Assembly (NCBI RefSeq): GCF_030056665.1
Contig: NZ_JASHIG010000072.1
Length of the DNA: 12,555 bases
Origin: Flectobacillus roseus
GTDB taxonomy: Bacteria > Bacteroidota > Bacteroidia > Cytophagales > Spirosomataceae
Reading direction: 5' to 3' (one strand)
The translations under genes and the position numbers were made by a program. Below the pieces are notes generated by a model. It ran no database searches, was not told where the DNA came from, and saw nothing but the letters and a program-made list of their open reading frames with translations. Shown here one piece after another: positions 1 through 7,022 of this stretch. Each line of letters begins with the position of its first letter. Position 1 is the first letter of the stretch.

Positions 1-19
1 AGAAATGCTTTATGCATAG

Positions 20-80
20 AAACCTCCTGTTTGTTTGTGTTTGTCGTGATTCACAAAGTAAACAAGGAGGTTTCGTTTTT
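20..80 (+). terminator. Long imperfect hairpin followed by T-run, probable terminator of a gene left of the window
   Basis: The arms AAACCTCCT (20-28) and AGGAGGTTT (65-73) pair perfectly. Pairing continues inward with GTTT (29-32) to AAAC (60-63) and TTTGTG (34-39) to CACAAA (52-57), leaving a loop at about 40-51. A run of five T follows at 76-80. On the plus strand this fits an intrinsic terminator. Read on the minus strand, downstream of the dioxygenase gene, it has no T-run, so it is a poorer terminator in that direction. The long arms also leave open a small repeat element. Confidence 0.5.
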
Positions 81-89
81 AGAAGTTCT

Positions 90-104
90 CCCGAAAAATT
101 CGGG
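90..104. repeat. Short palindrome, possibly REP-like
   Basis: CCCGAA (90-95), three A, then TTCGGG (99-104) form a perfect 6-bp stem with a 3-nt loop, just after the larger hairpin at 20-73. Palindromes of this form in gene-end spacers are often dispersed repeats. Copy number cannot be judged from one window. Confidence 0.35.
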
Positions 105-132
105 ATGACTCATGTTTTTATGCCTTCTCATT

Positions 133-840
133 TCATCTTTCTGCCCATTCCAAACCATTGGGTAATTCAGCATTGGCAAATTCTAAATGTATGACTTTTC
201 TAGGTTGAAGATTGGTTGTTCGTTTGGAGCTGTGGAGTAGGAGGGGTTTCATCAGCATAACACCGCCTTTTTCTACAGGACAGACTTTTTCAGAAGTATT
301 ACTCCAATCAATCAGCTCAGGTCTCAAAATACCTTTATTATGCGACTCTGGAATTATGTATAAAGCCCCATTTTCGGCAGAGGTATCATCCAAATGAATC
401 CTCAGCGTAACCATCTGTTCTAAGATAGATAAAGGCGGTTGTACAGCAAAATTATCAGGTTTGATTGTCCATGGTCCAAAGCCTTCAGTCTCTATTTTTT
501 GGTTGACAGAAATAGTCAAGTCCTGATGATAAGCCACATACCAATTTGAATCAGCAGGTTTGTCGAAATAGATACTTTTGACAAGAAAATAATTTTCTCC
601 AAGTAACTCAGCAAGAATAGATTTGAGTTTTGGACTAAAAACCATTGGATACACCTCAGGGACTTCTAGCAAAAATCGACGTATCGCAAATAAATTATTG
701 GATCTCCTGAAGTTAGCTTTATCTTTTGTATTGATCTCAATAGTCTTTACTATATCTGAAATCTCCGCCTCAGAGTATATGGAAGGACAAAAAGCAAAGC
801 CTTGTTTGTTGAGATCATCAAGTGTAGCTCTCATATTCAT
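133..840 (-). CDS. Phytanoyl-CoA dioxygenase (PhyH) family Fe(II)/2-oxoglutarate-dependent oxygenase
   Basis: A 235-residue cytoplasmic protein with no signal peptide. The metal-binding triad of the PhyH fold is visible: HQD at 105-107 (H105, D107) and the distal H203 in a LLHSS context, followed by R214 (QPRK), the usual position of the 2-oxoglutarate carboxylate contact. The segment around 157-167 (NGALYIIPESH) is the typical PhyH turn before the distal strand. The family hydroxylates small molecules with Fe(II), O2 and 2-oxoglutarate; the substrate here cannot be told. The ATG at 840 is taken as start; an ATG two codons further in is an equal alternative. The gene begins 18 bp after the stop of the DUF5723 gene and is probably cotranscribed with it. 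Length is slightly short for the family but all key residues are present. Confidence 0.85.
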   Translation of the reverse strand: MNMRATLDDLNKQGFAFCPSIYSEAEISDIVKTIEINTKDKANFRRSNNLFAIRRFLLEVPEVYPMVFSPKLKSILAELLGENYFLVKSIYFDKPADSNWYVAYHQDLTISVNQKIETEGFGPWTIKPDNFAVQPPLSILEQMVTLRIHLDDTSAENGALYIIPESHNKGILRPELIDWSNTSEKVCPVEKGGVMLMKPLLLHSSKRTTNLQPRKVIHLEFANAELPNGLEWAER

Positions 841-858
841 ATGGTAAATAAATGTTTT

Positions 859-2418
859 TTATCTCTTCCAAAACATCATTTTCTGGAAAATAGATTTTTC
901 GCTGTCTTCTTCATACCAGCATGAATTTGGGAGGGTTGGCCCTTTGCTGTATATCGGTAAATTTACTCCAAAATACGCATCAAATCCTTTGGGATTGCCC
1001 AAGTTCAATAATGAACCTAGGTTATCTGTACCTATGAATACTGGCCCAAGTCTTGTTGCTAAACCAAAACCAAATTTGCTGTAATTATCGAACAATACTA
1101 AAGGCATACTTACCTCTACCCATTTTCTTTCGTATCGTGGGGTAATACTTAGCAAGGAGGGTGTTCTTAGTCCTCTGGTTTTGCTAGTAGTTAGATTTTG
1201 AACCCAATACCCCGCCACATATACGTGAGGTTTTACTTGATAATCTGCGGTGACTTGCAAGGTAGCTGGCAAAATTGTCATGAACTGTTGCTCATTGTTA
1301 CCAGGTCCTGCTCCTAATTTATTGTTGATTTGATTAAATAAGGCATCAAATCCGCGAGAGCCTCTAAAATCTTCTCTTGTAAAGGATGTATTATTAATAG
1401 ATAAATCCCAGCTGTTAGCATAGAATTGGTTATTGTAATTGAGGTATCCAATATCGTTTAGCGATGCTCCAAACTTATATTTGTATTTGTTTTTGCTGGC
1501 ATCGAGTTTTCGCCTTCCTTTTTCTCTATAAGTGTATTTGCTTATATCAGGACGATATTCATACACAAATCCAAGATCTAAGCCCCAGCCACCACCTGCT
1601 GCATCTCCTCCCAAAAACCAACCTAAGGAAGGACTGGCATTTTTCAAGGCATCTTCATCGGTGTAACCGTATTGAAGCTTAAGCGAATTAATCAGTAGGG
1701 TATTATTTACAGGGTTTCTAAAATCAGGTATAATTTGATAATTGGCTTCATTAATGAGAGCATAAGCCGCATATATTCCCGCTAATCGTTTCGCCGTTAC
1801 ACCAACCTTGATATACTCCTCGTCGTTGTCAATCAACGTTTGTCCATAGGTTATTCCAACTTCTGCATAGCTATTAAGATTGACCATCATGTTTTTGAGG
1901 TCATACCCTATGGTACTTGGTTGGACGTTGTCAATGCCATAATACATAGCTTGTGCAAAATCACTATCTACATTGGTAGCGCTCATGCCTGCACGTACAC
2001 GTGTTGTCAATGCTACAGAACGAGTTTCGTTGATTGTGTAAAGAGCCGAAGGGCCACGTGTGTCGGTAAGTGCGTATACAGACTCAAATGAGCCATTGGG
2101 GTTGGGAGTCAAATATTCATCTTTGTAGACAATTACCCCTTTCGCATTACGATAAGTATCAGAAACGCTATTGGTAAACATTGATAAATACGAATAAGGC
2201 GCATTCCATCCAAAATAGCTATTGGTAGCAAATGCGTCATTGGCTGCAATATTCAAATAAAACTTATATCGAGAATCTGTAACATTAGCAGGATTTACAT
2301 AGATCGCATTTGTACCTGCATAGTTACTGTTGGCAATACCCAACCATTGTTGCGCTTGTGAGATAGTTGGCAAGAAGCAAATACCTATACCTATTAGGGC
2401 AAGTAATCTTTTTAACAT
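859..2418 (-). CDS. DUF5723 family protein, probable outer-membrane beta-barrel
   Basis: A 519-residue exported protein. Residues 1-22 form a signal peptide (KR, hydrophobic stretch, SQA before Q23). The N-terminal mature part (about 30-57) contains SNYAGTNAIYVNPANVTDSR, the hallmark opening of DUF5723 proteins of Bacteroidota. The rest alternates short polar and aromatic/hydrophobic stretches rich in Tyr, Asn and Gly, as in barrel proteins, and ends with a short polar tail (FWKR) rather than a type IX secretion C-terminal domain. The family has no assigned biochemical role; location in the outer membrane is inferred. It is the first gene of a likely two-gene minus-strand unit with the PhyH gene, which starts 18 bp after its stop. 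A TAnnTTTG element lies about 95 nt upstream of the ATG. Confidence 0.8.
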   Translation of the reverse strand: MLKRLLALIGIGICFLPTISQAQQWLGIANSNYAGTNAIYVNPANVTDSRYKFYLNIAANDAFATNSYFGWNAPYSYLSMFTNSVSDTYRNAKGVIVYKDEYLTPNPNGSFESVYALTDTRGPSALYTINETRSVALTTRVRAGMSATNVDSDFAQAMYYGIDNVQPSTIGYDLKNMMVNLNSYAEVGITYGQTLIDNDEEYIKVGVTAKRLAGIYAAYALINEANYQIIPDFRNPVNNTLLINSLKLQYGYTDEDALKNASPSLGWFLGGDAAGGGWGLDLGFVYEYRPDISKYTYREKGRRKLDASKNKYKYKFGASLNDIGYLNYNNQFYANSWDLSINNTSFTREDFRGSRGFDALFNQINNKLGAGPGNNEQQFMTILPATLQVTADYQVKPHVYVAGYWVQNLTTSKTRGLRTPSLLSITPRYERKWVEVSMPLVLFDNYSKFGFGLATRLGPVFIGTDNLGSLLNLGNPKGFDAYFGVNLPIYSKGPTLPNSCWYEEDSEKSIFQKMMFWKR

Positions 2419-2513
2419 GTATTATAAAGCCTATGAGTTGTTTTAACGATTGATTTATGTATGGGTAACGAGTCGGTGTGAGAGGAATAAAGTATAATAC
2501 TTATTTGTGGGTG

Positions 2514-2547
2514 CAAATGTAATAAGGTTGGTTTAATTTATTCGAAA
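2514..2547 (-). promoter_or_regulatory. Candidate promoter of the DUF5723 gene
   Basis: On the minus strand TACATTTG (2521 down to 2514) matches the Bacteroidota -7 consensus TAnnTTTG exactly. TTTCG (2547 down to 2543), 21 bp upstream, is a partial match to the -33 TTTG. The 5' leader to the ATG at 2418 would be about 90 nt. Confidence 0.4.
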
Positions 2548-2701
2548 GAGCTTCAATTCTATCGGACTGAATATTAAACTCTAAATATAGATTCATTATT
2601 GTATGATAATTTTATAAAGCCATTTTAGTTTCTTTTTGATAATTTAATTTTATTCTAACCCCTAATTCAAGACAAAATTCGTTAATTAGTCTGTTACTTT
2701 G

Positions 2702-2726
2702 CAAAACGTTTTGATTAAACGTTTAA
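2702..2726. promoter_or_regulatory. Two adjacent 12-bp palindromes, LacI-family operator-like
   Basis: CAAAACGTTTTG (2702-2713) and TTAAACGTTTAA (2715-2726) are each perfect palindromes, separated by one base, with centres 13 bp apart and the same AAACGTTT core. Operators of LacI-family regulators such as PurR and Cra are palindromes with a central CG and related cores. TACTTTGC (2695-2702), resembling a -7 element, directly abuts the first palindrome. The pair lies 372 nt upstream of pfkA and 284 nt upstream of the DUF5723 start, so the regulated gene is uncertain. Confidence 0.45.
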
Positions 2727-3019
2727 ATATTGGTACTTACTGTAGTAAAACCAAAGTTAAAATGAGTCGATTTCTAAATATGGTTTGTCTTGGATTAATC
2801 AAATAATGATTTGGGATAAATGAAGAGATTTTTTTTAGAGTCAAAAAATACTCGTAAAATTGTTGTATAATTTTAAGTGAGGTCTTGGATATTTCTAAGT
2901 ATATTATTTTTTAAGTGAAAAAATTATATAAAAAATTGGAAAAATAATATAATTAATGCTTTTGCAACTGTTTGCGCTATTTTTTTGCGAAAATGATTCG
3001 AAACCTCGTTTTTAAGCAA

Positions 3020-3051
3020 TAAATTTGCAGTGATTTGCATAAAAAGCAAAT
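3020..3051 (+). promoter_or_regulatory. Candidate pfkA promoter with overlapping inverted repeat
   Basis: TAAATTTG (3020-3027) is an exact TAnnTTTG -7 element; TTCG at 2997-3000, 19 bp upstream, is only a partial -33 match. Just downstream, ATTTGC (3033-3038) and GCAAAT (3046-3051) form a 6-bp inverted repeat with a 7-nt spacer, placed where a repressor could block transcription start or where the leader could fold. The leader to the ATG would be about 65 nt. Confidence 0.4.
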
Positions 3052-3098
3052 AATATTTGGGATTTAGCTTAACCGACTAAAAATAATAAATTGTCTAT

Positions 3099-4070
3099 AT
3101 GAAAAGAGTCGCAGTATTTACCTCTGGGGGTGATGCTCCGGGTATGAATGCTTGTATTAGAGCGGTTGTACGTGGGGGTTTACATTATGGCCTAGAGATG
3201 TTCGGAATTATCCGAGGCTACAACGGAATGATCAAAGGTGATATCATTCCTCTTAATTCTCAATCAGTAAGTAACATCGTTCAACGTGGTGGTACTATCC
3301 TGAAATCAGCTCGTTCAAAAGAGTTTATGACTCCCGAAGGTCGTAAAAAAGGCTATGATCAGCTAAAAGCACATGGTATCGATGGCCTTATTGCTATTGG
3401 GGGTAACGGTACTTTTACAGGAGCTGAGATTTTCTTTAACGAATTCCAAATTCCAACGGTTGGAGCACCAGGAACCATCGATAACGATTTGTATGGTACT
3501 GATTACACCATTGGTTTTGATACTGCTGTAAATACAGCTTTGGATGCCATCGACAAAATCCGTGATACAGCCGATTCGCATGATCGTATCTTTTTTATCG
3601 AAGTAATGGGTCGTGACTCTGGTTATATCGCGATGCAGTCTGGTATTTCTGGTGGTGCCGAGTCTATCTTGATTCCTGAAGAAAGACAAACGGTAGAGGA
3701 TGTGGTATCTGTTTTGAAAGCTGGTTTTGATAGAAAGAAATCTTCTTCTATTGTAATTGTAGCAGAGGGTGACGAGGAAGGTCATGCAGCTGAGGTTGCA
3801 GAAAAAATTAAAGCAACTATCGATGTACCTGTAGATATCCGTGTTACCAACTTAGGTCACATCCAACGTGGTGGTAGTCCAACTGCTTATGACCGTATTT
3901 TGTCAAGCCGTTTGGGTCTTGGTGCATTAGAAGGATTGTTGAATGGACAGAAAAATGTAATGGCTGGTATCGTAAATGATGAGTTGATTTACACACCATT
4001 CCACGACACTATTACCAAGAAAAAATTAATCAATAGTGATTTGTTGAGAATGGCATCGATTCTTCGATAA
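3099..4070 (+). CDS. pfkA: ATP-dependent 6-phosphofructokinase
   Basis: Phosphorylates fructose 6-phosphate to fructose 1,6-bisphosphate in glycolysis, in the cytoplasm. The 323 residues match the usual length of bacterial PfkA. Visible motifs are SGGDAPGMN (9-17), TIDND (126-130, catalytic D128), MGR (170-172), E223, and GHIQRGGSP (253-261). Gly104 and Gly125 indicate ATP rather than pyrophosphate as donor. Two differences from E. coli PfkA stand out: the nucleotide loop reads GGNGT (101-105), with Asn103 in place of the Mg-binding Asp of GGDGS, and Ser54 replaces the effector-site Arg54, while R21, R25 and R72 are kept. The gene stands alone, with a long upstream regulatory region and a hairpin after the stop. 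Codons such as CGT and GGT are frequent, as expected of a well-expressed gene. Confidence 0.95.
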   Translation: MKRVAVFTSGGDAPGMNACIRAVVRGGLHYGLEMFGIIRGYNGMIKGDIIPLNSQSVSNIVQRGGTILKSARSKEFMTPEGRKKGYDQLKAHGIDGLIAIGGNGTFTGAEIFFNEFQIPTVGAPGTIDNDLYGTDYTIGFDTAVNTALDAIDKIRDTADSHDRIFFIEVMGRDSGYIAMQSGISGGAESILIPEERQTVEDVVSVLKAGFDRKKSSSIVIVAEGDEEGHAAEVAEKIKATIDVPVDIRVTNLGHIQRGGSPTAYDRILSSRLGLGALEGLLNGQKNVMAGIVNDELIYTPFHDTITKKKLINSDLLRMASILR

Positions 4071-4086
4071 GATTCTAAATCAAAAA

Positions 4087-4118
4087 CTAGAGCTCATGGC
4101 ATTGTGCCAAAGCTCTAG
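4087..4118 (+). terminator. Nested hairpin after pfkA
   Basis: CTAGAGCT (4087-4094) pairs with AGCTCTAG (4111-4118), and inside it TGGCA (4097-4101) pairs with TGCCA (4105-4109), giving a strong 13-bp stem with a TTG loop 17 nt after the pfkA stop. No T-run follows, so it may act as a 3'-end stabiliser or as part of a terminator. CATGGC (4095-4100) can alternatively pair with GCCATG (4118-4123). Confidence 0.5.
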
Positions 4119-4139
4119 CCATGCAATACTGAAATAAGG

Positions 4140-4170
4140 TTTTACAGATTTTCTGTAAAATAAAATTTTT
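4140..4170 (+). terminator. Second hairpin in the pfkA / DUF218 convergent gap
   Basis: TTTTACAGA (4140-4148) and TCTGTAAAA (4152-4160) form a perfect 9-bp stem with a TTT loop; a T-run follows at 4166-4170. Two weaker stems lie beyond it: AGTGA/TCACT (4186-4190/4197-4201) and CACTC/GAGTG (4212-4216/4224-4228). Together they probably end transcription from both convergent genes. Confidence 0.45.
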
Positions 4171-4250
4171 CGGGTGAAGAGTGGTAGTGAGTTTTTTCAC
4201 TATATACTTTTCACTCAAAAGATGAGTGTTACCGCATTCTGTCCTATCTT

Positions 4251-5027
4251 TTAGCAATATCCCATTGCCTTATAAACGCAATACCCAATTATTTCGTGGA
4301 TTAACTGATAAGCCTCAGCTAAGGCTTGTTCACTCGGTATAACAAGAGTATCGGGGGTATATCCCATGTCTACTGCTCGTATGGCACAACTGTATAAAGT
4401 GGTATTCAGACCAGCTTTTTGAAAACAACCTATTGCTCTTCGTCCATGAAAGGCGGAGGTAAATAGTACACTTGTTTTGAGTTGAGGAAAATTATGTAAA
4501 ATTTGAGCACAATAAAGAGCATTTTCTCTCGTATTACGTGCTTTAGTCTCTAAGAGAATATCCTCAGGTTTTACCCCTAATTCGATTAAAATCTGTTGTG
4601 TTTTAGCAGTTTCAGAATCATGTTCATTGTTCAATGGATTGATGCTGACATCGCCGCCCGAAATAATAATCTTTTTCAATAGCCCTCTTTTATACATTCT
4701 CAAAGGTTGAAGAAATCTATCAGCAGTTTTTCCTGAAAAAATTTGTTCACGATTACACTCACGATTCATCATCATGCCTCCCGAAATAATAATTCCAACA
4801 TCATATCGTTGAGCGAATGGACTTGTTGGAGGAGGAGTTTCCCATAAATGATATCCCCAATTGACAATTGTACTGTTTCCTAATAGTAGCAGGATTCCCA
4901 AACTTGTGCAAAGTAGTATTTTCTTAAGCCTCAAAGATTTGGTGATAATGCCCCAAATAAGCGTTATCGTAATCAAACTGATAGGCATGAATATGTAAAA
5001 CAAGAGTTTGGAAAGGATAAAAAACAT
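4251..5027 (-). CDS. YdcF/ElyC-like DUF218 domain membrane protein
   Basis: A 258-residue inner-membrane protein. Residues about 5-28 and 34-52 form two transmembrane helices, followed by a DUF218 domain (about 76-230). Family motifs are visible: ISGG (81-84), RMYKRG (110-115) leading to KIIISGG (119-125), the ETKARNTRENA block (160-170) and TSAFHGRRA (190-198). ElyC and SanA of E. coli share this two-helix plus DUF218 layout and affect envelope integrity and lipid-carrier or peptidoglycan metabolism; the reaction is not established. A role in the envelope is therefore inferred, not shown. The gene stands alone, convergent with pfkA and divergent from the thioredoxin-fold pair. The last residues (250-258) contain two Cys, which is slightly unusual. 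The start is the ATG before the first helix. Confidence 0.8.
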   Translation of the reverse strand: MFFILSKLLFYIFMPISLITITLIWGIITKSLRLKKILLCTSLGILLLLGNSTIVNWGYHLWETPPPTSPFAQRYDVGIIISGGMMMNRECNREQIFSGKTADRFLQPLRMYKRGLLKKIIISGGDVSINPLNNEHDSETAKTQQILIELGVKPEDILLETKARNTRENALYCAQILHNFPQLKTSVLFTSAFHGRRAIGCFQKAGLNTTLYSCAIRAVDMGYTPDTLVIPSEQALAEAYQLIHEIIGYCVYKAMGYC

Positions 5028-5483
5028 TGTTTGGTAGGGATAAATATGTCTTACAGATAAATTTGAAAGTATTTGATAGGCTTCCTATTCATCTGAAAGG
5101 AAGTTTAGATAAATTTGTAAATTCGAATCTAAAATAGAGGAAATAATCAAGTGTTTTTGGCATATTACAGAATTTCACTTTTTATGATTATGGTTTACCT
5201 TGATAATATTATTCATAATAGCATTTGACTTTAAGCTTTCAGGTATCGGCTCTCGGCGCTGGGCTTTTGTAAAAAGTATGTCTTTGGCTATTAAAAATAG
5301 TTTAAAATTCTTTGTCTAGTGCCTACGTAATCTTACTTTACACTATTACTTAGCAGGACTGTAACTCCCCATTTACTATTCCTGTGTAAGAGTTCGATGA
5401 ACAGAATTTAGATAAAAATTACACTTGGCTCGATATACAATATTAACTTACATAAATTGTTATTTCAATCTTACTTACATAAA
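5028..5483. other. 456-bp intergenic region between DUF218 gene and first thioredoxin-fold gene
   Basis: No gene is supported. The sequence AGATAAATTTG occurs twice (5055-5065 and 5107-5117, 52 bp apart). The second copy overlaps an inverted repeat, TTTAGAT (5104-5110) with ATCTAAA (5127-5133), enclosing AATTT/AAATT. A short GC-rich patch with repeated CGGC (about 5245-5270) contrasts with the AT-rich surroundings. TACACTTG (5420-5427) is a one-mismatch -7 element and the best promoter guess for the downstream gene. ACTTACATAAA is repeated at 5446-5456 and 5473-5483, immediately before the ATG. Confidence 0.5.
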
Positions 5484-6929
5484 ATGAAGCATTATTCTAA
5501 ACAAATTTTTCTATTCCTTCTTGTCCTATTGTTCGGTTCACAAAGCTTTGCCCAAACACCAAGCAGTTTTTCAATCAAAGGAAAAATTAATGGCATTAAA
5601 GACACAACTGTCTTTCTTGCGCATTATTTTGGGTACAACCAACAAGTCATAAAAGATACTGCAAAAGTAGATAGTTACGGACAATTTCATTTTAAAGGCA
5701 CTAAAGAATTACCAGAAGGTTTGTATTTGATTGCTTTACCCAAAGGCAAATACTTGGACGTCGTAATTGGCAATACCAATTTTTCTTTTGAAACAGACAC
5801 GACCAACCTTATTGGAAAAATGAAAGTAACTGGTTCGAAAGAAAACGAATTGTTTTTTGGCTTTCAACAAGAAATGGCATCAAAGTTTGAAAAGCTTAAG
5901 CAATTAGATGCTATGCGTCGCCAAAAGAAAGATGCTGGTTCTGAGGCAGCATTCAAAAAACAGCAAACTGACATAGAGTCGTTTCAGAAGACTTGGTTAG
6001 AACAAAATAAAGGTTCGTTTGTGGTAAAATTGATTAAAGCTGCTCAAGAACCAGAAGTTCCAGCCTATGGCAAACCTATTGTTACAAAAGCTGACTCGTC
6101 TGCAATGTATCAGTTTCAGTTCTCTTATTATAAGTCACATTTCTGGGACAACTTCGACTTGGGTGATGAGCGCTTGATGAGAACGCCATTTTATCAGAAA
6201 AAATTAGAAAGATATTTTGAGGACTTGACGGTTCAACAATCAGATTCAATTTCACTTGAGGCTGATAAAATTTTATCAAAAGTAAAAGGAAGAGATATTC
6301 GTCGCTACACGATATATAAAATCACTAGTTCGTACGAAAACCCTAAAATTTTGGGTGTAGATGGCGCTTTTGTTCACATGGCTGAAAAATACTATATTGG
6401 CGAACCTGCACTTTGGGATACAAGTACAGTGCGCAAAATGAAAGAAAGAATTGCGATTGTAAAACCTTTATTAAATGGCAAGCCTTTTCCTGATATGTAT
6501 TTGACAGATACCCTCGGAAGAGAAATTGATATTCGTCGTATTCCTGCTGATTATACTGTGGTTTTTATTTACGACCCTGAGTGTAGCCATTGTAGAGAAT
6601 CCGCTCCTAAATTGGCAAAAATGTATCCTGCCCTTAAACAGAAAAATGTTAGAGTATTAGCCGCATCTATTGATCGTAGTGCTTCCAAATGGAAGAAGTT
6701 TATCAAAGAGTTTAAGTTTGAATCGATGATTAATGGGATAGATATTCATAAAAACCCTCAAACGGGCAAAGAAGAATACTATACCGATTTTAAAAATCTT
6801 TTTGATGTGTACGCTACTCCAGTGATTTATGTGCTGGACAAAGACAAAAAAATTATAGCCAAGCGACTACCACTTGAACAAATTGAAGATTTTATAGATT
6901 TCCATAAAAAACAAAATATTAAAAAATAA
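5484..6929 (+). CDS. Exported thioredoxin-fold protein, DUF4369/DUF5106 type (paralogue 1)
   Basis: A 481-residue exported disulfide-type protein. The ATG at 5484 is chosen over an upstream in-frame TTG (5457) because it directly begins a signal peptide (1-23, ending SFA before Q24). The mature protein shows a DUF4369-like beta domain (about 27-120, with the SKENELFFGFQQ block), a helical DUF5106-like region with DNFDLGDERLMRTPF (222-236), and a C-terminal thioredoxin/TlpA-like domain (about 335-475). The redox motif is CSHC (C367, C370) and the cis-proline is in YATPV (P446). Such proteins reduce or isomerise disulfides of envelope proteins; partners are unknown. A paralogue follows 93 bp downstream, separated by a terminator, so the two are likely transcribed separately. 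Confidence 0.85.
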   Translation: MKHYSKQIFLFLLVLLFGSQSFAQTPSSFSIKGKINGIKDTTVFLAHYFGYNQQVIKDTAKVDSYGQFHFKGTKELPEGLYLIALPKGKYLDVVIGNTNFSFETDTTNLIGKMKVTGSKENELFFGFQQEMASKFEKLKQLDAMRRQKKDAGSEAAFKKQQTDIESFQKTWLEQNKGSFVVKLIKAAQEPEVPAYGKPIVTKADSSAMYQFQFSYYKSHFWDNFDLGDERLMRTPFYQKKLERYFEDLTVQQSDSISLEADKILSKVKGRDIRRYTIYKITSSYENPKILGVDGAFVHMAEKYYIGEPALWDTSTVRKMKERIAIVKPLLNGKPFPDMYLTDTLGREIDIRRIPADYTVVFIYDPECSHCRESAPKLAKMYPALKQKNVRVLAASIDRSASKWKKFIKEFKFESMINGIDIHKNPQTGKEEYYTDFKNLFDVYATPVIYVLDKDKKIIAKRLPLEQIEDFIDFHKKQNIKK

Positions 6930-6933
6930 TTCG

Positions 6934-6972
6934 AATGGCACAGCCTACCAAGCTGTGCCATTTGTTATTTTT
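6934..6972 (+). terminator. Intrinsic terminator between the paralogues
   Basis: AATGGCACAGC (6934-6944) and GCTGTGCCATT (6952-6962) form a perfect 11-bp GC-rich stem with a 7-nt loop, followed by a T-rich tract to 6972, five bases after the stop of the first paralogue. TATTTTTG (6966-6973) inside the tract also fits a TAnnTTTG -7 element and could serve the second gene, 50 nt downstream, but no -33 partner is evident. Confidence 0.85.
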
Positions 6973-7022
6973 GGATGCTGTAGTATTAGCCCTCCGTTTC
7001 AACCATACTTATCACTAGTTTT

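Larger units (their letters stand above)
2419..3098. other. 680-bp AT-rich divergent intergenic region (DUF5723 / pfkA)
   Basis: No convincing gene is seen. It holds the DUF5723 promoter candidate (2514-2547), twin palindromes with AAACGTTT cores (2702-2726), a long very AT-rich middle part (about 2815-2960), a cluster of TTTGC motifs (2961, 2971, 2984, 3024, 3034) and the pfkA promoter candidate (3020-3027). Its length is large for a genome with otherwise short spacers, so regulation of pfkA or an undetected small RNA is plausible. Confidence 0.6.

Noticed and set aside
12..194. 60-codon plus-strand reading frame at the left end
   Set aside because: It runs through two hairpins and into the antisense of the dioxygenase gene, and has no recognisable protein character.
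2762..2806. 14-codon plus-strand frame in the pfkA upstream region, a possible leader peptide
   Set aside because: Too short to separate from chance, with no ribosome-binding signal and no attenuator-like hairpin after it.
2871..2918. Direct repeat TTTTAAGTGA at 2871-2880 and 2909-2918
   Set aside because: Ten bases in very AT-rich DNA is within chance expectation, and there is no symmetry or promoter context.
3363..3785. 140-codon minus-strand frame inside pfkA
   Set aside because: Antisense shadow of a conserved coding sequence, with no domain or export signal; the same applies to the minus frames inside ychF.
3099..4070. Pyrophosphate-dependent phosphofructokinase
   Set aside because: The two discriminating positions are Gly (Gly104 and Gly125), as in ATP-dependent enzymes, not the Asp and Lys of PPi-dependent enzymes.
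5457..5483. TTG start that would extend the first thioredoxin-fold protein by nine residues
   Set aside because: The ATG at 5484 directly begins a well-formed signal peptide; the extension would add a polar segment before it.
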